A DNA stretch of 7,828 nucleotides from Fibrobacterales bacterium. GTDB lineage: Bacteria; Fibrobacterota; Fibrobacteria; Fibrobacterales; Fibrobacteraceae. Numbering within the stretch: position 1 is the first letter of the stretch; each line of letters begins with the position of its first letter. Position numbers and translations under genes: made by a program. This document shows, in pieces, positions 1 to 7,594 of this stretch. Under the pieces are notes generated by a model. That model ran no database searches, had not been told where the DNA came from, and worked only from the letters and a program-made list of their open reading frames with translations. The stretch is from NCBI GenBank assembly GCA_025997455.1, contig BNUP01000099.1:1-7828 (forward strand). Reading direction: 5' to 3'.

Positions 1-1653
1 GATTTACTTTTGGGGCTTATTGTTCTGTTTAAGTTTTACCCTGCCTATCGCCGCAATTTTGCATTTATATTCATAATTGTGTTGGCGTTTTTTCCCGCAC
101 TGTTCGTAGATTTTTCACCTGAACGAATTACAAGCGGCATATTTCGCTCATATCGCGCACTCAAAGAAAATGAAAAAATAGAAGTTCTAAACGGCAAAAC
201 CGCTACAATAAGTTTGCACGAGGGCGAAGGAAATTTTTATATAAAGACAAACGGAAAGGCGGATGCCTCGCTTATGAAAGACAGAACAAAAGCGATAGTC
301 GGCGATGAACTCACACAGTCTGCAACGGCGTTTATGTCTATGGCGATGAGGGACAAACCTTACGATGCCGCAATGGTTGGACTTGGGAGCGGAATGGGTT
401 CTCATTACTTGCTTGCAGATCCGCTCCTTCGCCGTTTGGATTGCATAGAAATAGAAGAGGAAATGGTGAATTTGGCACGCAAGGGATTTTACCCTTACAA
501 CTCTCGGAGTTTCGATGACCCTCGAATGTTCCTTCACATAGGCGATGCGCGAACATTTTTTCACACGCAAAATTTGTCTTACGATTTAATAGTGAGCGTG
601 CCCTCTAACCCTTGGGTGAGCGGCGTTTCGAGTTTGTTTTCGCTTGAATTTTATCATCACATAAAACGATATTTAAAACCGGGCGGGCAACTCGTGCAGT
701 GGTTGCAACTTTACGAATTTAACAACGAACTTATGCTGCATATTATCAGAGCGTTGGATGAGAGTTTTAAGTTTGTGAGCGTGTATAGAGCACCTGAAGA
801 ACCCGATGTTATAATTATCGCAAGCGATGAACCGGTGTTTCAAAAACACATAGATCGTTTTCGCACAGACCCTACTTTGATAAAGGAATTTGAAACGATT
901 CACCGTCCTTGGTATTTTTACGGTGAACAGAATTTTTTGTTTGAGGCGGCGAGCGTTCGTCCCGTTTTGAATATGGTTGAGGCTAACAGCGAATATACGC
1001 CTGTGGTGGATAACAAGGCGGAGCAGGCACGATTTGTGAATACTTATGTAGGGTTTATGACCGCATTTGACAGTTGCCAAGTGTGCTGGTCGCGGTTGTT
1101 AGATTCAAACGATTACAAACCGAGAAAATCTTTTGCGGATTCAATTGCACCTCTTCTGCCGCAGAATACTTATTTGGAAGAACATCTGAATTTAACTCTA
1201 TTGCATTCAAACGATTTTGATTGGGATAAATTTTGGAAGGACTATAGATTGTGGAGTTCAAAAGCACCGTTCTCTGCAAAAAGAGATTCCATTCCCTTAT
1301 ATAAAAATTTGAAAAGCAAAATTGATTCGGGATTAGCACCGCCTGCAATTGTAGCGGAATTTCAGTTTATGGATTTGGCAATGCACGAAAAATTTAAGGA
1401 GGCGGCGGATTTGATTCCCGTTATAAACGAGAATTTCGATTTGAAAGAGGCTGACGAATTTTTTATGAGACATTTGTTTATAGTCGGGGTGCTGGGCGGA
1501 GAGCGGGATTATATTCGCCAAATGTTCTTAAAAATGTATATGCCGAACATTTATTTTGACCGAGCGGAAAAATACCTTATGAAAACCGTTGTCGGCGTTC
1601 CAGACCGTGTGAAAAAATCGGCGTTGCAGGAAAGAGCGGTAAAAGAAAATTAA
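1..1653 (+). CDS. Membrane-linked spermidine synthase-like protein (5' partial)
   Basis: The reading frame is open from the first base, so the true start lies outside the window; the TTG at 10 is only the first start-like codon. Residue numbers count from that TTG. Residues about 17-34 form a hydrophobic segment, probably the last of several membrane helices, as in fused transporter/spermidine-synthase proteins. A Rossmann-type aminopropyltransferase or methyltransferase fold follows: glycine loop GLGSGMG (124-130), acidic end of strand 2 (IEIEEE, 146-151), GDAR (178-181), and YDLIVSVPSNPW (191-202) leading to LFSLEFY. Classical spermidine synthases carry two aspartates in the DxxDP motif at the last site, and these are absent here, so polyamine synthesis should not be assumed. 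The roughly 270 C-terminal residues are not recognised. The next gene, fabZ, starts 19 bp downstream on the same strand. Family placement is fairly sure; substrate is unknown. Confidence 0.85.
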   Translation, partial: DLLLGLIVLFKFYPAYRRNFAFIFIIVLAFFPALFVDFSPERITSGIFRSYRALKENEKIEVLNGKTATISLHEGEGNFYIKTNGKADASLMKDRTKAIVGDELTQSATAFMSMAMRDKPYDAAMVGLGSGMGSHYLLADPLLRRLDCIEIEEEMVNLARKGFYPYNSRSFDDPRMFLHIGDARTFFHTQNLSYDLIVSVPSNPWVSGVSSLFSLEFYHHIKRYLKPGGQLVQWLQLYEFNNELMLHIIRALDESFKFVSVYRAPEEPDVIIIASDEPVFQKHIDRFRTDPTLIKEFETIHRPWYFYGEQNFLFEAASVRPVLNMVEANSEYTPVVDNKAEQARFVNTYVGFMTAFDSCQVCWSRLLDSNDYKPRKSFADSIAPLLPQNTYLEEHLNLTLLHSNDFDWDKFWKDYRLWSSKAPFSAKRDSIPLYKNLKSKIDSGLAPPAIVAEFQFMDLAMHEKFKEAADLIPVINENFDLKEADEFFMRHLFIVGVLGGERDYIRQMFLKMYMPNIYFDRAEKYLMKTVVGVPDRVKKSALQERAVKEN

Positions 1654-1672
1654 ATTTTTCTAAATTACCGAT

Positions 1673-2152
1673 ATGCTAATAGATCAATTACCAAAACCGC
1701 AGGCTAAAGACTGCCTGCTCGATTATGCCGCAATTTTGCAACTCCTTCCGCACCGATTTCCGTTTTTACTGATAGATCGCGTGATTTCTTTTGACCCGAA
1801 CGCGGAAAAGGCAAAGTTGGTCGCATTGAAGAATGTGTCGTTTAATGAACCGTATTTTGCGGGGCATTTCCCTAATGACCCTGTGATGCCGGGCGTGTTG
1901 CAGGCAGAGGCAATGGCACAGGCAGGGTGCATTTTGGCGTATTTGAAGTTTGAGGAAGAGTCAAAAGGCAAGAGACCCGCATTTATGGGAATTGATGCCT
2001 GCAAATTTCGCCGTGCCGTTAGACCGGGAGATACTTTAAGAATTGAGGTGGAGTTGGAAGAGTTTCGCCGAGGAATTATAACTTTTGACGGAAAAATTTT
2101 CGTCGGTGAAGATAAGGTTGCAGAGGCAAAATTAAAAGCGACAATGGTGTAA
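1673..2152 (+). CDS. fabZ: 3-hydroxyacyl-[acyl-carrier-protein] dehydratase FabZ
   Basis: Cytoplasmic hot-dog-fold dehydratase of type II fatty acid synthesis; it removes water from (3R)-hydroxyacyl-ACP to give trans-2-enoyl-ACP. The 159-residue length is normal for the family. Visible signatures are LLPHRFPFLLIDRV (24-37), AGHFPNDPVMPGV (63-75) with the catalytic His65, and LQAEAMAQ (76-83) with the catalytic Glu79. Next comes FMGIDACKFRRAVRPGDTL (104-122), the strand region typical of FabZ. The ATG at 1673 is chosen because it leaves a short normal N-terminal extension before the conserved core; no clear Shine-Dalgarno sequence precedes it. It lies 19 bp after the spermidine-synthase-like gene and 2 bp before the decarboxylase gene, so co-transcription is likely. 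It is not fused to LpxC and no lipid A genes are in view. FabA is an alternative, but the motifs are those of FabZ. Confidence 0.94.
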   Translation: MLIDQLPKPQAKDCLLDYAAILQLLPHRFPFLLIDRVISFDPNAEKAKLVALKNVSFNEPYFAGHFPNDPVMPGVLQAEAMAQAGCILAYLKFEEESKGKRPAFMGIDACKFRRAVRPGDTLRIEVELEEFRRGIITFDGKIFVGEDKVAEAKLKATMV

Positions 2153-2154
2153 AT

Positions 2155-3081
2155 ATGAGAATACTTGTAACCGGCGGTGCGGGCTTTTTGGGTTCTCACC
2201 TGTGCGATAGGCTTATTGAGCAGGGGCACGATGTTCTGTGTCTTGATAATTATTTTACGGGTGCAAAAAAAAATGTGGAACAACTTATCGGCAATCCTAA
2301 ATTTGAACTGATTCGCCACGATGTAACCGAGCCGATACTTTTGGAAGTAGATAGAATTTACAACCTCGCGTGCCCTGCAAGCCCTGTTCATTACCAATAT
2401 AATCCAGTGAAAACCATTAAGACAAGTGTTTTGGGCGCGGTAAATATGTTAGGACTTGCAAAGCGGGTGAAGGCGCGAATTTTACAGGCGAGCACGAGCG
2501 AAGTTTATGGCGACCCGAATATTCATCCACAGGTTGAGGAATATTGGGGAAATGTGAATCCCATTGGAATTCGCAGTTGCTACGACGAAGGAAAACGCAC
2601 TGCCGAAACTCTGTTTATGGATTATCACAGACAGAATAAAGTCGATATTCGCATTGTGCGAATTTTTAATACCTACGGTCCGCGAATGAATCCAAACGAC
2701 GGGCGAGTTGTTTCAAATTTTATCGTGCAGGCTCTGCGAAACGAAAATATAACCGTTTATGGAGACGGACTTCAAACAAGATCCTTCTGTTTTGAGAGTG
2801 ATTTAATAGAGGCTATTTTGCGGACAATGGAGCAGACCGAGCGGTGCGAGCCTATTAACATAGGTAATCCTACAGAATTTACCATTTTGGAATTGGCGGA
2901 AAAGGTAATTTCGCTAACGGGCAGCAAGAGCAAAATTATTCGCGAACCTCTGCCCTCAGATGATCCAAAGCAACGCAAACCCGATATTTCAAAAGCACAA
3001 AAAATTTTGGGTTGGCAACCTAAGGTTCATTTGGAAGAGGGCTTAAAGCGGACTATAGAGTATTTCCGTTCCTGCGTATAG
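2155..3081 (+). CDS. UDP-glucuronate decarboxylase (UDP-xylose synthase), SDR family
   Basis: Extended short-chain dehydrogenase/reductase predicted to convert UDP-glucuronate to UDP-xylose with bound NAD+, supplying a nucleotide sugar for surface glycans. The 308-residue protein begins with the dinucleotide loop TGGAGFLG (6-13) and the strand-2 acidic end CLDNYFTG (29-36). It has the catalytic STSEVYGDP stretch (113-121) and the Tyr143/Lys147 pair in SCYDEGKR, a sequence typical of UXS proteins. RIFNTYGPRM (169-178) and QTRSFCF (207-213) follow, then the substrate-domain pattern RKPDISKAQKILGWQPK (274-290). The more usual UXS sequence at 212-215 is CYVSD, here CFESD. The start lies 2 bp after the fabZ stop. 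The last 39 bp overlap the end of the convergent pyrC gene. A related 4-epimerase or 4,6-dehydratase is less likely because of the YDEGKR and QTRSF motifs. Confidence 0.9.
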   Translation: MRILVTGGAGFLGSHLCDRLIEQGHDVLCLDNYFTGAKKNVEQLIGNPKFELIRHDVTEPILLEVDRIYNLACPASPVHYQYNPVKTIKTSVLGAVNMLGLAKRVKARILQASTSEVYGDPNIHPQVEEYWGNVNPIGIRSCYDEGKRTAETLFMDYHRQNKVDIRIVRIFNTYGPRMNPNDGRVVSNFIVQALRNENITVYGDGLQTRSFCFESDLIEAILRTMEQTERCEPINIGNPTEFTILELAEKVISLTGSKSKIIREPLPSDDPKQRKPDISKAQKILGWQPKVHLEEGLKRTIEYFRSCV

Positions 3082-4053
3082 AGGGACGGAACCATCTACT
3101 GTTTCAGGAATTTTTTGGTTCTCTTTTATGTAGGTAATTTTTTTTGTTTGCCTCGGAAGTCCGTAAAAATCCGCACCAAAACCCGCGACAAAATTTTCCA
3201 ACAATTCGAGTTTTCCCGCATTTTCAAATTCCGTTATTAAAATCGGAATTGCAACCGGTGCGGAATACACGCCCGCTGCTCCGCAACAGCATTCTTTTTT
3301 TTCTTTTGTGTGCGGTGCGGAATCTGTTCCGAGAAAAAATTTCGGGTTTCCGCTGAATGCAACTGCCCTAACGGCATCTCTGTCTTTTGGAAACTTAGGC
3401 AGGGGTTTGCAAAAATGGTGAGGCATAAGAGAATCGCCTATGATGTCATCGAGAGTTAAAATGAGATGATGAACGGTTATGGTAGCCGCAACGGTTGCAG
3501 GCAGGTTCAAAACTGCCTCTGCCGCCTCCGCACTTGAAATGTGTTCCAAGACAATTCTCAGGTTTGGAAATTCCTTTGCGAGTTTTGAAAGGTGTTTCAA
3601 AAATTCTTTTTCCCTATCGAGACAAAATGCATTTGGTTCTTCGCCGTGCAGGCACAAGACAAAATTTAATTTCTCTAGTAATGAGATTGTTGGGTATAAG
3701 TCCTCTATATTTTTAATTCCGTCTTGACTGTTGGTGGTGACTCCAAACGGATAATATTTTGCCGCTATTGCACCTTGTTTGCGAAGTTCTGTGAGTTCAT
3801 TTTCACTGTAATTTTTATTTAACTTAAAGGTTAAATAAACTTCAAAGTGAGGTGCTGTTGCGGAAGTTGCATCTAAAATTTCTTCACGATATTTTTTGAG
3901 TTGTTCCGGTGTTGTGAGCGGCGGAACGGTATTTGGCATTGCAAGCACGCGCCCGAATTGCAGAGATGCTGTTTTTGCATACTCCCTCAGTGCATCGCCT
4001 TGCCTTAGGTGAATGTGAAAATCGTCGGGAAGAGGTATGGTGATTTGTTTCAT
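3043..4053 (-). CDS. pyrC: Dihydroorotase PyrC (class II-type)
   Basis: Cytoplasmic zinc amidohydrolase of de novo pyrimidine synthesis; it interconverts N-carbamoyl-L-aspartate and L-dihydroorotate. The 336 residues compare with about 348 in E. coli PyrC, which it resembles more than the long class I enzymes. The metal and catalytic residues appear complete: DFHIHLR with His13 and His15, AAKYYPFGVTTNS with the probable carboxylated Lys99, LHGE with His136, LEHISS with His171, and GTDSAPH with Asp244 and His248. The ATG at 4053 is supported by an AGGAA sequence 7 nt upstream, the only clear ribosome-binding site seen in the window. The regulator gene ends 43 bp upstream in the same direction, so the two may share a transcript. 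At the 3' end it overlaps the convergent decarboxylase gene by 39 bp. It appears functional. Confidence 0.96.
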   Translation of the reverse strand: MKQITIPLPDDFHIHLRQGDALREYAKTASLQFGRVLAMPNTVPPLTTPEQLKKYREEILDATSATAPHFEVYLTFKLNKNYSENELTELRKQGAIAAKYYPFGVTTNSQDGIKNIEDLYPTISLLEKLNFVLCLHGEEPNAFCLDREKEFLKHLSKLAKEFPNLRIVLEHISSAEAAEAVLNLPATVAATITVHHLILTLDDIIGDSLMPHHFCKPLPKFPKDRDAVRAVAFSGNPKFFLGTDSAPHTKEKKECCCGAAGVYSAPVAIPILITEFENAGKLELLENFVAGFGADFYGLPRQTKKITYIKENQKIPETVDGSVPLYAGTEILYSPL

Positions 4054-4096
4054 AAATTGTTTCCTAAATTGTGAACGCGGTGTGTGCCGAGCACCC

Positions 4097-4816
4097 CTAA
4101 ATTTTAAGTTCCTTTTTCAAAATTAAATCTTTACCATTCAATTCTATTACGCCTTGCCGAACGAGATTTGAAAGTTCGCGATTTACCGTTTCGCGTGAAG
4201 TGCCCGACATTTCGCCGAGTTGAAGTTGTGTGGGGCGGTTGCGGAGAATTGTTATTTGGTTTCCGCTTTTATCTTTGCTGCGAACTCCCAATTCCTCTAT
4301 GAATTGCATTAAGCAATAGACTATGCGACCTCGAATTGTATTTACAGAAAGTGCGGTGAGTTTTGTGTAAGTTTTGCTTAAATTCTGTGCCATTGCAGCC
4401 ATAAACGAATGCGAGAGGCACGGGTTTTCCTCTAACTCCCTTAAAAAATCTTTGCCCTTGAAAATTAAAACGGAGCACTCTCCTTCTGCTTTTACCGAGA
4501 GATTGGTTTTGCCTTCCTTGCGGAACAACGGAATTTCACCGAAAAAATCACCTATGCCGAGAATGTTCAAAATCGTTTCCCTAAAATTTTTCCCGTCGGA
4601 TAAGACCTTCGCCTGACCTCTCACCACAAAGAAAAGTGCTCGGCGAATATCACCGGCTAAAAGTATTGTCTCTCCGTCTTGAAAATTCAAAACGGTTGCA
4701 AATTCACTAATTCGCCTTAGAGTGTCCTCTTCAAACTCGGCAAATATGTCAATTTCTTTTAGGAAAGCAAGCGAATTGCTTTCTCGAAATTTATAGGTTG
4801 ATTTCTTTTTGAGCAC
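4097..4816 (-). CDS. Crp/Fnr-family transcriptional regulator
   Basis: A 239-residue one-component DNA-binding regulator. Residues about 22-130 form a cyclic-nucleotide-binding-type beta-roll (IDIFAEFEEDTLRRI, then GETILLAGD, then GIGDFFGEIPLF at 87-98). About 131-180 is the long dimerisation helix. About 185-235 is a winged helix with the recognition region TQLQLGEMSGTSRETVNREL (196-215). In E. coli CRP the cassette after GE carries the Arg-Ser pair that holds cAMP; here the stretch reads RKEGKTNLSVKA without a clear equivalent, so cAMP binding is doubtful. There is no N-terminal cysteine cluster as in Fnr. The start is a GTG at 4816 and no good Shine-Dalgarno sequence is seen. It lies 43 bp upstream of pyrC on the same strand and is divergent from the nuclease remnant. 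The ligand and targets cannot be told from the sequence. Confidence 0.93.
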   Translation of the reverse strand: MLKKKSTYKFRESNSLAFLKEIDIFAEFEEDTLRRISEFATVLNFQDGETILLAGDIRRALFFVVRGQAKVLSDGKNFRETILNILGIGDFFGEIPLFRKEGKTNLSVKAEGECSVLIFKGKDFLRELEENPCLSHSFMAAMAQNLSKTYTKLTALSVNTIRGRIVYCLMQFIEELGVRSKDKSGNQITILRNRPTQLQLGEMSGTSRETVNRELSNLVRQGVIELNGKDLILKKELKI

Positions 4817-4871
4817 AAGTAGAATTTAGATAAAAATTTTAGGGTTCTTTCTTTTTCTACCTTATACCCAA

Positions 4872-5244
4872 ATGTCTCCTAATAAAAAACATAAAGATAC
4901 GGTATTTTCCGCTCTGTTTAGCAACGAGGCTGCGTTACTTGAATTTTACAACGCCTATACTGGAGCACATTACACAAGAGAGACTGCAAATATCAAAATA
5001 AATACGCTTTCAGGTGTGCTCTATAATGGATTAAAAAACGATGTGTCATTTAAATATGTTGCTCACAACAAAATTCAACATCGAGGAAGCCAAAGAAGTT
5101 TGGTTGGAAGAAGGTCGCGAGGAAGGTCTAGAAGATGGACGCAACCAAGTGTTCAAAGTACTTCGTTCATTAGGTTTGCCTGTGGATAAAGTAAAGAAAC
5201 AATTGCTCAACGCAGAAAAATCTTCCTCACGCCACAAGTCATAA
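4872..5244 (+). pseudogene. Rpn-family PD-(D/E)XK nuclease/putative transposase remnant, core deleted
   Basis: Two pieces of one gene in different frames. The first (4872 to about 5051) reads HKDTVFSALFSNEAALLEFY and ends TLSGVLYNGLKNDVSF, the N-terminal part of the Rpn (recombination-promoting nuclease) family, including the first catalytic Asp in KNDVSF. The second (about 5050-5244, +1 frame) reads NMLLTTKFNIEEAKEVW then EEGREEGLEDG, the charged C-terminal tail of the same family. Intact members are close to 300 residues, so well over 100 residues are gone, including the later Glu and Lys of the nuclease site. The first frame, followed past the junction, turns into an Arg/Ser-rich tail ending at 5189, an out-of-frame artefact. 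The junction lies at about 5045-5055. This is a single internal deletion that also shifted the frame; the product cannot be an active nuclease. No ribosome-binding site is evident before the ATG at 4872. Confidence 0.78.
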
Positions 5245-5347
5245 ATTTTAATTTCTACATTTGTTAATAGATGTTGTCGCATTTTAACAATTTTGGCAAT
5301 TTGTCGTTCTCGCTTGTCAAATGCTTGAATGAATTGAAGAAAGCAAG

Positions 5348-5388
5348 GTAGGGGCAATGCTAAACGGGCGACTAGTGCTCGCCCCTAC
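5348..5388. repeat. 41-bp palindromic repeat element (possible hairpin or terminator)
   Basis: The element is bounded by perfect 8-bp inverted ends, GTAGGGGC at 5348-5355 and GCCCCTAC at 5381-5388. Inside it is a second inverted pair, GGGCGA at 5366-5371 and TCGCCC at 5379-5384, with a 7-nt loop. It is much richer in G+C than the sequence around it. Its form resembles the short dispersed GTAGGGGCGA-type palindromes found between genes in many bacterial genomes, but only one copy is in this window, so dispersal is an inference. It lies at the 3' end of the YfhO-like gene and supplies that gene's last five codons and stop. It could act as a hairpin stabiliser or terminator, although no T-run follows it on either strand. 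Confidence 0.55.
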
Positions 5389-7594
5389 AGGATTCTGCAA
5401 CTTTGTGCAAACTCGCAATAACTAAAATTGATAGCAACACAAGACCTCCAAGCCCAATCCATAGCGATAAGCGAACGCTTTTTGAGATGTAGCGGAGTTC
5501 CACAATCGATTTATCCTTGGGTACAGGAACAGCCATAAAAGTGCTGAAGGCTTTTTGAATTTGTGCGGGTTCTCCATTTACGCTTGCGTTCCAGTATTTG
5601 TGAAAATTTTCCGATACAAAAAGCATTCCCTCGGCTGAACTTTCAACTTCAATTATCAGGTGGTCGGGGCGAGAGTTTATAATTTTAACTTGTCCCGTTA
5701 AATCACCGGAATTTTGTGTTGCATTTAAAATTTTTGGAATGCTGTCGATTATTAAGGTGTTCCTGTAATCATATTCCCCTTTCAATTTTTCAATAATCGT
5801 TGCATCATCGGAAACATTTTCCCATTTGTAATATAATTTTGCACGACCTAAATCCGTGGGATTCTTTTGAGCACTTGCTCCGTTTGCTCCGTCAAATATT
5901 ATATAACCCACATTCATTAAATCGAGCATTGCGGAGTTCTGTAATTGTTCTTTGAAAATACGATAAGTTGCAATTTCGTTATCGTGAAAACCGAGTGCAT
6001 TTCTCATATCGTAAGCCGAAAAAATATTCCCGCTTACCGAAGGATTTCTGCTCAAAGAAAATACTCTGGGGCGTTCTTTTTCATTTGGAGAATCTTTTTC
6101 TATTGCCGTAATTACCGGATGTTTTGGGTTGTAATATTGAATTGCCGCAACATTTTGAACAAACGGTAAATCTATAACCGCTAAATCTACCGCCGCAACT
6201 GCAAGCAGAATTACCGCCTTTTTCCCAATACCAAAATTATCGTTTAACAAAATAAAATATGACACGCCAAAAACCGCCACAGTTATCACAAAAGAGGTTA
6301 TTGAATAAGAGAATAGATTTTGTGCCGTTGCAAAATTTACAGCCTTAAAATAATCGCCTTCCACGGGATTTATAAAGAATGATGCGAGTAATAAAAACGG
6401 AAGTGCCCAAAGAATTTTTGCTGTTTTAGTTAAGTGAGTTTTGTGTATTTCTGCGATTTTGTTCTGAGTGATAATGAACAACACCCCAAAACAAAGGATT
6501 AAAACGGCGGCACCTGCTCCAGAAAAATTTTCCCAAGAATATCTGGAAATCAAAATTGCGAGCAATAAAATTCCAAAGAGTAATGCACCTTTTGTTAAGA
6601 CATATTTATTGAGTTCTTTCAACGAAGGCACAGATAAATTTTTCAGCACGGGAGCGGACAGGAACACAAAGGCAAGCGGCAACCAAAAGACCGCCATACT
6701 CGGCGCACGAAAATTTTTAACTCCGGGAATAATGTTGAACCACACATTAAACAAAACCGAATGCAAGCCAACCGAATATGAGAGTGCAATAACACAACCC
6801 CAAAACCAAAACAGCGCTGAACGGCGATTGCTCGGCAATAGGCATCCGCATAACGCTAAAAAGGTCAGCAATGCACCGCAGGCATCGGCGTTTAACTTAA
6901 ATGGATTTTGCCCCCAATACGAATTATCCTCTTGCGATGATTGTCCCTTATGCACATCTACACCGAGAAATCCGGGCAGGATTATCGCCGCCAATTCTTC
7001 ACTGTGCAGAGACCAACTCGCCGAATGTTCTATTGTGGTTTTTTCGGAACTCCCGCGAACCGAGTCGGTTGTTGTATATAAATACGGCGGGAGAATTTGA
7101 AAGGCACTTATCATTAAGGCAATTCCAAGTGCAAAAGCCGCAAGACCCAAACGACCGATGCGAATTTTTGCAGAAAGCGATTTTGTGTACTTATTTACGA
7201 ACAACTCAAACAGGGTATAAAGTCCCGCACCCCACAAAAAGAAATAAGTCAATTGAATATGCGAAGAGAGCACCATCCAAACTATAGAAAGGGAAAGAAA
7301 AACCGCGTGCTTTAACGAACCTTCTCTCAACAAACGGATTAAGGAATACATCGCAAACGGTGCAATTCCAAAAACCATCATCTTTCCCTCGTGACCACCG
7401 TAAATATATGTGAAATATTGCGGACTAAATGTGTATAAAAAACCGAGCAGTGCTCCCCATTGCCATTTGTCGGTTAAATATTTTCCAAGAATATATGCAG
7501 ACACAAACGCCGATAATAAAATCGCCAAAAAAATCCAGCCTTGCGCGCGTGCGGGATCTGTTATCAAACGGAAAATTGCAAGCGGGGAATTTTT
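5372..7594 (-). CDS. YfhO-family polytopic membrane protein (GT-C-like), 5' truncated
   Basis: Large inner-membrane protein with about a dozen hydrophobic segments and a C-terminal extracytoplasmic beta-rich domain. YfhO proteins are GT-C-fold glycosyltransferase-like; the B. subtilis member is linked to lipoteichoic acid glycosylation, but the substrate here is unknown. Counting from the first start-like codon (TTG at 7567), landmarks are GGHEGKMM (57-64), SSHIQLTYFF (101-110), LPGFLGV (197-203), YWGQNPF (217-223) and PGVKNFRAPS (281-290). The tail domain carries ENFHKYWNASVNGEP, then a final membrane helix. The frame stays open upstream of the TTG through SPLAIFRL to a TAG next to codon 7592-7594. 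There it meets a CRISPR repeat, so roughly the first 100 residues expected for the family, with the first helix and periplasmic loop, are missing. No credible start exists. The C-terminal CRGEH and stop lie in the palindrome at 5348-5388. It is probably a broken gene or an assembly-joined fragment. Confidence 0.83.
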   Translation of the reverse strand, partial: KNSPLAIFRLITDPARAQGWIFLAILLSAFVSAYILGKYLTDKWQWGALLGFLYTFSPQYFTYIYGGHEGKMMVFGIAPFAMYSLIRLLREGSLKHAVFLSLSIVWMVLSSHIQLTYFFLWGAGLYTLFELFVNKYTKSLSAKIRIGRLGLAAFALGIALMISAFQILPPYLYTTTDSVRGSSEKTTIEHSASWSLHSEELAAIILPGFLGVDVHKGQSSQEDNSYWGQNPFKLNADACGALLTFLALCGCLLPSNRRSALFWFWGCVIALSYSVGLHSVLFNVWFNIIPGVKNFRAPSMAVFWLPLAFVFLSAPVLKNLSVPSLKELNKYVLTKGALLFGILLLAILISRYSWENFSGAGAAVLILCFGVLFIITQNKIAEIHKTHLTKTAKILWALPFLLLASFFINPVEGDYFKAVNFATAQNLFSYSITSFVITVAVFGVSYFILLNDNFGIGKKAVILLAVAAVDLAVIDLPFVQNVAAIQYYNPKHPVITAIEKDSPNEKERPRVFSLSRNPSVSGNIFSAYDMRNALGFHDNEIATYRIFKEQLQNSAMLDLMNVGYIIFDGANGASAQKNPTDLGRAKLYYKWENVSDDATIIEKLKGEYDYRNTLIIDSIPKILNATQNSGDLTGQVKIINSRPDHLIIEVESSAEGMLFVSENFHKYWNASVNGEPAQIQKAFSTFMAVPVPKDKSIVELRYISKSVRLSLWIGLGGLVLLSILVIASLHKVAESCRGEH

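Noticed and set aside
1723..2397. A 224-codon open frame on the - strand opposite fabZ and the start of the decarboxylase gene
   Set aside because: It is antisense to two genes with complete family motifs and shows no recognisable domain of its own.
4861..4866. TATAAG on the - strand as a possible -10 box for the Crp/Fnr gene
   Set aside because: No convincing -35 box sits at the right distance and the region is AT-rich, so such hexamers are expected by chance.
5271..5351. A 26-codon + strand frame (MLSHFNNF...) in the gap after the nuclease remnant
   Set aside because: There is no ribosome-binding site, no recognised family and only a short length; too little to call a gene.
5046..5357. 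A 103-codon - strand frame across the nuclease remnant and the following gap
   Set aside because: It is largely antisense to the remnant's charged tail, with Arg-Pro-Ser-Ser repeats that mirror the EEGREEG repeat; no family is recognised.
6468..7100. A 210-codon + strand open frame opposite the YfhO-like gene
   Set aside because: The opposite strand has clear YfhO motifs and membrane helices; this frame is low-complexity and lacks any domain.
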